From positions 62,483,608 to 62,547,607 of the forward strand of contig CM048841.1 of NCBI GenBank assembly GCA_026545765.1: a stretch of 64,000 bases of DNA, written 5' to 3'. Made by a program: the position numbers and the translations under genes. Within the stretch, counting starts at the first letter, position 1. Each line of letters begins with the position of its first letter. This DNA comes from Plantago major (Eukaryota > Streptophyta > Magnoliopsida > Lamiales > Plantaginaceae). The notes beneath the pieces were generated by a model. That model did no database searches. It was not told where the DNA came from and saw only the letters and a program-made list of their open reading frames with translations. Positions 58,450 through 64,000 of the stretch are shown piece after piece.

Positions 58450-58820
58450 TCCATAGAAATTTTGTTGAAGACTTGAAGATTGAAGACTTGAAGACTAGTC
58501 TATTAGGATGTTTACTTGGTGCTTGGTTACTCCTGTTGTCCTAATTTACTGTGTAATTTTTGTATTTTTGCTGACTGAGCTTAATTGTATCATGTATTAA
58601 AGTTATCTGTAATCCTTAGTTGCGACTTATCTGAAGAACTTACTCTCAGATAATATTTTATAAAAGATAACTTGTCAGCAAAGATCACACCTTGTGATTT
58701 GGTTGATGTCTACTTTCTGCACTTAATTATATGAATTGAAAGATCATAAGAAATGATTAAGTGGTGGATTGTTTCCTCATCCAGATTTGTAATAGGGAAG
58801 ATAGTCATCGTTGACTGATC
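58450..58820 (+). other. 3' untranslated stretch of copy E
   Basis: Non-coding sequence homologous to 846-1211. No gene is seen. Confidence 0.6.
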
Positions 58821-58835
58821 AAAATGGGGGAAATT
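58821..58835 (+). other. Polypurine tract, copy E
   Basis: AAAATGGGGGAAATT lies directly before the right LTR. Confidence 0.85.
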
Positions 58836-60521
58836 TGTTAGATATTTTGTTAGAATATCTGTTTAGATTTTGTTCAGCAACATGATGACTTATCTTAGTC
58901 TCAGAAAGGTGATTAGTACTCTTGGTTCACTTGAATATTGTAAAAGAGGAAACCCACTAAGTATGATAGTCTAGCTAATCTTGTATAGGATGTTAGGTCT
59001 CAAAATGTAATTTTTATTTTATGAAGAGAAGACCAAGAAGAAGACATCCAAGCAGAAAGCTCAACAAGAATTGAAGACTTGAAGAAAACTGCACAAGATT
59101 ACTGAATCTGTTGTTCAGATATCTTAGCCAGATATTTTGTAGACACGAACAGTTTCAAACAAACTGTGTCACAAGAGATATCTGAGAAATGAGATACATA
59201 TCTGAAGACAAGGAAAGTGTCCACAGATATCTGTTCTCAGATACCTTGAGCGTTAAACACGTTTCTGAAAAGAAACAAGGTTGTTTCAATCAATACAAGT
59301 GGTATCTGAAGAATGAAGATAAGGACGTGCAAAGAATCAGACAACAAGTCTAGTCTCTGATACAATGCATAGTTCCGTTGACACTACAGGACAAAAAGTA
59401 TAGTACAATGCATTTAATGCAGACGAGAGATGTGCGAGTAAAAGCAGCGGAACTTCGAGAAGAAGACAAAACTCACTGATTATACACACAGATATCGATA
59501 GTTTGAATTTGAGCCTAACGGATACTATTCAAACGGCACTCAAATCCATCTATAAATATCAACACTTAGACAGCTTGAGAGACACACACGACACATTGCA
59601 TACGCTGAAACATAGAACTCTGAACATCCTACTCTCTCAAAGCAACTTACTTATTATCAAAGCTTTCTGTTGCGACTAAAGCTTGTGATCTTGAGAAAAC
59701 AATGAAGTTCTAAGTGTCCTGATCCTAAACAAGCAAAGCTATCTGTGAAGGAGTTGAATCAAAAGATCAACTATCTGAGATTCATTCTCTTGAACAGATT
59801 TCATAAGACTTGGGTCAGTAAAATCGAACTAGATACCATACGCTGTAAAGTGTATTAAGTAACTAAGTTCACAGAGCTATCTGAATAACTGAAAAGTTAT
59901 TAAGACGCTCATCTGACAACTCAAACCGAAACCAACACCGAAACCGGCGTGGAGTACAGGAAGTACTTAGTTTATAAAATCAGGGAATAACTCCAAGGTT
60001 ACCGGAGTATAGGAAGTACTTGATTTGGGAAACTAAGGAATAACTCCAAAGTTTTTGAGTATAGGAAGTACTTAGCTTGGGAAGCTAGGGAACAACTCAA
60101 AGGTTTCTGAGTATAGGAAGTACTTGGCTGAAGAAGCTAGGGAACAACTCAGGGGGAACATTTGGTTGGGAACCAATTGTTCAGAATCTTAGAATAGGAT
60201 TTTTGTAAGGTTATCTCAATTATCTGTTCTAGTGAATTCTAGGTCTCTGATAGACCGAAGTGGATTAGTTGGAGGATTACGCCACCTCCAGATACCACTA
60301 TACTTGCTGTGTCATTTACATTTCTGTATTTATACTTCAGCAACACACACACACTTATTAACTGTTTCTACACTTATCTACATTAAGTCTTCCGCACTCT
60401 GATTCTAAGTATCAGATATCCATTGAGATATCTGAGAAACATTTGTTATCGACAAAAGTTTTAAAAGACTATTCACCCCCCCCCCCTCTAGTCTTTTACT
60501 TTGCCGTTATCTGGACCAACA
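58836..60521 (+). repeat. Right LTR of copy E
   Basis: TGTTAGATATTTTG ... GGACCAACA, 1686 bases. TATAAATA is at 59551-59558 and the four-unit hairpin array at about 59955-60150. CAG and CTG are at normal density here, unlike in the left LTR. Confidence 0.93.
59955..60150 (+). repeat. LTR hairpin array, copy E right LTR
   Basis: Four tandem units beginning GGAAGTACTT. The clearest stem is AGCTT-GGG-AAGCT in unit three; others are imperfect. The array lies about 400 bases downstream of the LTR TATA box. Confidence 0.78.
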
Positions 60522-60720
60522 TTTTTGTTTCTTTTTTTGTTCTTGTTATTACAAAACTCTCCTACTTTTCGGCATTCTTGCATCAAAGAAATTTAAAATG
60601 TCGGTTGCGAAAAAACCTTCCGAAGTATTGAAAGGAGTTCAAACATAAAGCTTTGATGCAACTAGCTCACACGTGAGGGCGTGTGTTTTAATCCTGGACT
60701 AAAGTGTTTTTTTTTTTTAG
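60522..60720 (+). other. MLO last intron, right part
   Basis: It begins with the right target duplication TTTTT (60522-60526), runs T-rich, and ends with a poly-T tract and AG at 60719-60720, a strong acceptor. Confidence 0.75.
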
Positions 60721-60971
60721 ATGGGAACAAACTACAAGGCAGTTCTAATTCCTAAAAGAATACGAGAGACGATCCATGGATGGGGGAAGGCAGCTAGGAG
60801 AAGGAGAAGATTCGGCAATTACCCAAATGATTCTACTGTTCGTACATACACAAGCACAGTAATTTCAGTTGAGGATACGATCATCAATTACCAGATACTC
60901 CTCGATCTGACCATAGAACAGGTCCAGAAATTGATTTGCAACCCCAAGCATTTGTAAATGTTGAAACATGA
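60721..60971 (+). CDS. MLO last exon (calmodulin-binding tail)
   Basis: It encodes MGTNYKAVLIPKRIRETIHG, then WGKAARRRRRFGN, the basic amphipathic calmodulin-binding helix of MLO proteins, then a Ser/Thr-rich tail. The frame of the ATG stops at 60957. From about 60878 the next frame gives EDDHQLPDTPRSD and stops at 60971, which looks more like an MLO tail, so a small frame change is likely. The tail is short for the family. Confidence 0.85.
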
Positions 60972-62552
60972 AATTCGGGAATCAAATCAATGATTTGCAA
61001 AAGAAAATTTTGATGAACCAACATACTAATCTAGTTAAATGAACTACAAACATTAAAGGAAAGGTACATAAACAAGATGAGGCATACATCAGAAAAGCAA
61101 TAGCTCAGACTCAGATACATCATTTGGCTCAGTTAAAGGTAATGTTTTTACAATTATTATAAAGTACTGCAGTATTAGGCTAGATATTTAGTCGCTTTAG
61201 CACTCGCTTGACTCTCAATCTGCAGACCATTGCCTTTTGTCATTACGCATCTGTCTTTCCACAGCTACCATATAAAGGCCTGCCAAATAAAATTGCTGAA
61301 AGACTCAATCCAGATTGGAACGAACTATAAACAGGTCCTCGTACTTTGAGCACATCGAAGAGTAAGGAGAAATCTAAAACGCAACTTATGGCACAAATCA
61401 TACATGAAAAGGATACATGGCCAACATAAGTGTCTTAGCATCTTGTGTTACTAATGCATACCACTAGCAGAAAATTTTATGCATAATGCAAATAATGTAC
61501 TAAAAGATCTTAATAGCACCACCAAATTTAAAGAAAATTTAGACGTATATTGTGCTACTTTAATGGAAATTACCAGAGACATAATTCTCAAGGACATGTA
61601 CTTCCATTATGCACTTCAGTGATCACTGTATCTTTTACATTAAGAATGCATCATCACGCAGTTTCCTTGAAGTGATTATATAAATGTGAAAATTGCATAG
61701 CATGGATAAAAACTTTCAATGTAGACATAACCAAAATGAATGATAGAGAGAAACTGGAAGCTACCAAATGGGGTTTCCTTAAACCAATTTTCTCACTATA
61801 AGCTGATTACTCAGAAACTCACAAGGTAAGCAAGAAATTTAACAGAGTTCTACAACATAAATGATATTTGATACTAACATATTATGCCACACTCCCTAAG
61901 AAGATGACACTATTCGCTTCATTTTGCACAGATGTAAGAGAAACAACTGCTCTCAAGAACTTGCTTATAGAGTACGGAGAAGCTTAATTTACTGACATCA
62001 TCCCTTGCCTTGTAGAAAGCATGGATAAACTTGCTCATTTATCAGTAATTTTTCTACTGAGTAATGAACAAGAAATTAACACACTATCTAGACGTCATAC
62101 AATATTATGCCCATGTATAAGGTGGGCTTTTAGATGAGGCTGCCATTCGTGTTGTCTCAGAACCTAACCTCACTACAATATTGAACTTTTCTATTGAAAA
62201 AAAAAAAAATCATCAGGACTTGGCATCTTGAAATACATAAGTTATGCCTATGTGCTCTATAAGCTTGGGCTTTAGATTGTTGAAAATATTAAGGACTTGG
62301 CATCTTGAAATACATAAGTTATGCCTATGTGTCGAGGGGCTTCCAGTCATTTCATGCCTAAACAGTAAGGCTAAAATGGTAATTTAACATTAGATTTTGC
62401 TCGTGGTATTTGTATAGTTTACTATATTTCCGATCTGTTTGTTCCGGTGGGTTTTATGTTTGATTGAGATATATCAGTGTACTTTCTGTATTAAATTGAT
62501 CATACGGCAGGCTGATTATGTATGTTGGCGTTGTAGGTTTTTCCCCTCAACC
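60972..62552. other. Region without a recognised gene
   Basis: About 1.6 kb of AT-rich sequence. No convincing coding frame or RNA gene was seen. It holds a 40-base direct repeat at 62215-62254 and 62292-62331. A TTGTAG acceptor-like string just before 62540 may end a 5' untranslated intron of the HSP70-like gene. Confidence 0.5.
62215..62331. repeat. 40-base direct repeat, two copies
   Basis: AGGACTTGGCATCTTGAAAT and the following 20 bases occur identically at 62215-62254 and 62292-62331, 77 bases apart. Confidence 0.9.
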
Positions 62553-63700
62553 ATGAGTGCAGTAGGTATTCAATTTGGCAATGAGACCCTTTCCTTGCTG
62601 CTATGCGGAAAGGGAGGGCTCGCGCGTTGTCTGTAGTGAAATGCCCGCAATTTTCAATATTTATTCGATGTCAACCGAAAGGTCGATGGCGTCTCCAAGT
62701 CCATTCGGTTTATGCAAGTACTTCAAAAATATAGTTTCCCATGTTAAGAGATTGTTAGGGAAAGCGGTTTGAAGTGAAACACGATCTCGTGTCACTTGCG
62801 TTTGTATTATTCAACGGAGAAGAATCTATTGCTATTCTGTGATCGTTCTTCCATTTGAGTCATATCAAGTGACAATTATACTGCCAAGTTTTGAGGTGAT
62901 GTTTTGTAAGTTGAAGTCTATCGCGGAAGAGGAATTGAAAGAAAAAGCAATGTACATAGATTATTGCATTGGAATACCGGTCTATTTCAACGACCTTCAA
63001 AGAAAAGCATTGAAGAGGCTGCAGAACATGCTAAGTTGAATCGGCCCGTGTTTTCTATGAGACGACCGCTGTTGCATTGGCTTATGGTTATAAGATGACT
63101 GTGATGATGCCCGAAATGTCGCTTTTGTCGACGTTGGCCATTCAAGCCTGCAAGTTTGTATCGCTGCCTTCAAGAAAGGTGGATTGAAAATATTGGCATA
63201 CTCTTGTAACATTTCCCTTGGTGGAAGAGAATTTGATGAAGCTCTGTTCAAACATTTTGTTGACGAGATCTGGAGTAAACATTTGATTTCTGTCAAGAAT
63301 GATCGCAATACTTTGTCTCGATTGCGTGCTACTTGTCGATCTTAAAGGAGCTTCTCACTAAAGATACTAAAGCGTCTAAGCATATCCCGATTGGAAATAA
63401 GTCCATCAAATGCTCCATTGCAAGAGATAAGTTTGTGAAAATTAGCACCCAAATTACGCAATGTGTGAAGCGACCATTGCAGAAGCTCTTCTGAATCTCG
63501 TCGAGTATTGATGATCTTCATTCAGTTCACGAAGTTGTTAGTTCGAGTTCTCGAGTTCTGCAGATTGGACAAATTGAAGGACTTCTTCAGGAAGATGCCT
63601 AGTCGGACAATGGAAGCAAGTGTAGTTTCCGAAGGATGTTTACGCTCTATTCTTAGCCCTGAATTCGAAGTGCATGAACATGAAAAGGCTGAAGAGGACA
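62553..63700 (+). pseudogene. HSP70-14/15-like (Hsp110-type) chaperone gene, N-terminal part, decayed
   Basis: It starts MSAVGIQFGNET, as HSP70-14/15 of Arabidopsis starts MSVVGFDFGNE. In order but in changing frames there follow VSHVKRLLGK (62.73 kb), IDYCIGIPVYFNDLQRKA (62.96-63.01 kb), ETTAVALAYG (63.06 kb), NVAFVDVGHSSLQVCIAAFK (63.11-63.18 kb), SLGGREFDEALFKHF (63.21-63.26 kb), LRATC, VKRPLQKL and ILSPEFEVHE (63.65 kb). This is the nucleotide-binding ATPase domain, about 400 residues in the family; the substrate-binding half is not in the window. At least four frame changes and several stops are present. AG/GTGTAG at about 63700 looks like an exon end, so this seems an unprocessed copy. 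Some lesions may be sequence error. Confidence 0.82.
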
Positions 63701-64000
63701 GGTGTAGTAGTCTTTCTCTATTTTATTTTGTCTATTTATTTATTTTGCTTTCTCCCTGTGGAGAAGGCCTAATACTCCCTCCACCACAATCTACTCTTTA
63801 CACTTCCCTTTTTATCCCTCCCAATTAATCTTATTCTTGTTCCATTTCTTGGCAATGTAAACTTTATAGTCACTGTAACATAGAAGTATACATTAAACGA
63901 CCACCGAAGCTAGGGAGGATAGAGTAGTGAGAGTTAGATACTACAGAGAGCATCTTTGGCATCTTAGGAAAGCAATCAAGTTATAGTCTGTACTAGTGTG
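63701..64000. other. Possible intron with a Stowaway-like MITE end
   Basis: No coding sequence is seen. TA followed by CTCCCTCC at 63773-63782 resembles the end of Tc1/mariner-type Stowaway MITEs. The opposite end was not convincingly found (a GGGAGGATAGAGTA string near 63914 is a weak candidate). Confidence 0.3.

Larger units (their letters stand above)
44643..60521 (+). mobile_element. SIRE-type Ty1/copia retroelement copy E, full-length structure
   Basis: A complete element of 15.9 kb: LTR, primer-binding site, gag, protease, integrase, RT, RNase H, spacer, env-position gene, polypurine tract, LTR, flanked by TTTTT on both sides (44638-44642, 60522-60526). In stretches free of the CAG/CTG signature its LTRs differ by only about 1%, which suggests insertion around a million years ago or less. 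It is broken as read, with dozens of apparent lesions concentrated in a few blocks and few elsewhere. It lies in sense orientation inside an MLO intron. Confidence 0.92.
43643..60971 (+). pseudogene. MLO: MLO family gene, 3' part, with a 16-kb retroelement in its last intron
   Basis: Five consecutive exons encode the C-terminal half of an MLO protein, a plant seven-transmembrane, calmodulin-binding protein of the plasma membrane (powdery mildew susceptibility, root and pollen-tube signalling in the family). Exon order and residues fit: IATLALESA (43643-43778), NAFELASFFWFW (43906-43941), WQFGSSSCF..NHLLVYVRL (44245-44312), FLCSYNTLSLYALVTQ (44408-44468), and MGTNYKAVLIPKRIRETIHG with the calmodulin-binding basic helix (60721-60971). 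Copy E fills the last intron. As read, the gene has a frame change in the first exon here, no AG before the second, a stop formed across the third junction, and a frame change near 60878. The 5' exons are absent from the window. Some lesions carry the CAG/CTG signature and may be sequence error. Confidence 0.85.

Noticed and set aside
60972-62552. Additional host gene between MLO and the HSP70-like copy
   Set aside because: No frame longer than about 60 codons with recognisable residues, and no paired splice signals.
63775-63930. A complete Stowaway MITE
   Set aside because: One end fits, but the matching inverted end is poor, so only a possible end is reported.

Overview
The window is nuclear DNA of a flowering plant, most likely a eudicot with a large, repeat-filled genome. 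The evidence is SIRE/Maximus-type Ty1/copia retroelements, Tat-type Ty3/gypsy elements, an endogenous plant pararetrovirus, a CACTA transposon end, and two plant host genes, an MLO family gene and an HSP70-14/15-like (Hsp110 group) gene. No bacterial features, rRNA, tRNA or CRISPR were seen. The species cannot be named from this sequence.

Layout. 1-1307: 3' end of SIRE-type copy A. 1308-3547: an LTR plus a gag fragment. 3548-16480: SIRE-type copy B with two similar LTRs. 16481-17262: probable gypsy LTR end. 17263-30027: SIRE-type copy C, cut on the left by the gypsy piece and on the right by a CACTA end (30028 to about 30300). About 30454-30695: a GGT-rich simple repeat. About 30696-33410: a rearranged endogenous caulimovirid, with one fragment in the opposite orientation. 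33418-33537: (TA)n/(GA)n. 33544-43437: two head-to-tail partial Tat-type gypsy copies. 43643-60971: the 3' exons of an MLO gene, whose last intron holds SIRE-type copy E (44643-60521, TTTTT target duplication). 60972-62552: no recognised gene. 62553 to about 63700: a decayed HSP70-14/15-like copy.

The SIRE-type copies carry gag, protease, integrase, RT, RNase H and a long extra gene in the env position. That gene is unusual. It has nuclear-localisation-like basic clusters, a SUMO-interaction-like motif, a coiled coil, and five short GT-AG-bounded intron-like modules repeated at about 190 nt. It has no membrane segment that I can see. Two tandem hairpin arrays lie in non-coding parts of these elements, one in the LTR and one in the pol-env spacer.

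A second theme is technical. In several sharply bounded blocks CAG and CTG are scarce, and CG-containing strings stand where sister copies have CAG or CTG. This crosses elements and host exons. It looks more like an assembly or base-calling signature at CHG (methylatable) sites than evolution, so decay and age in those blocks should be read with caution. All retroelement and viral copies here are described as fossils.
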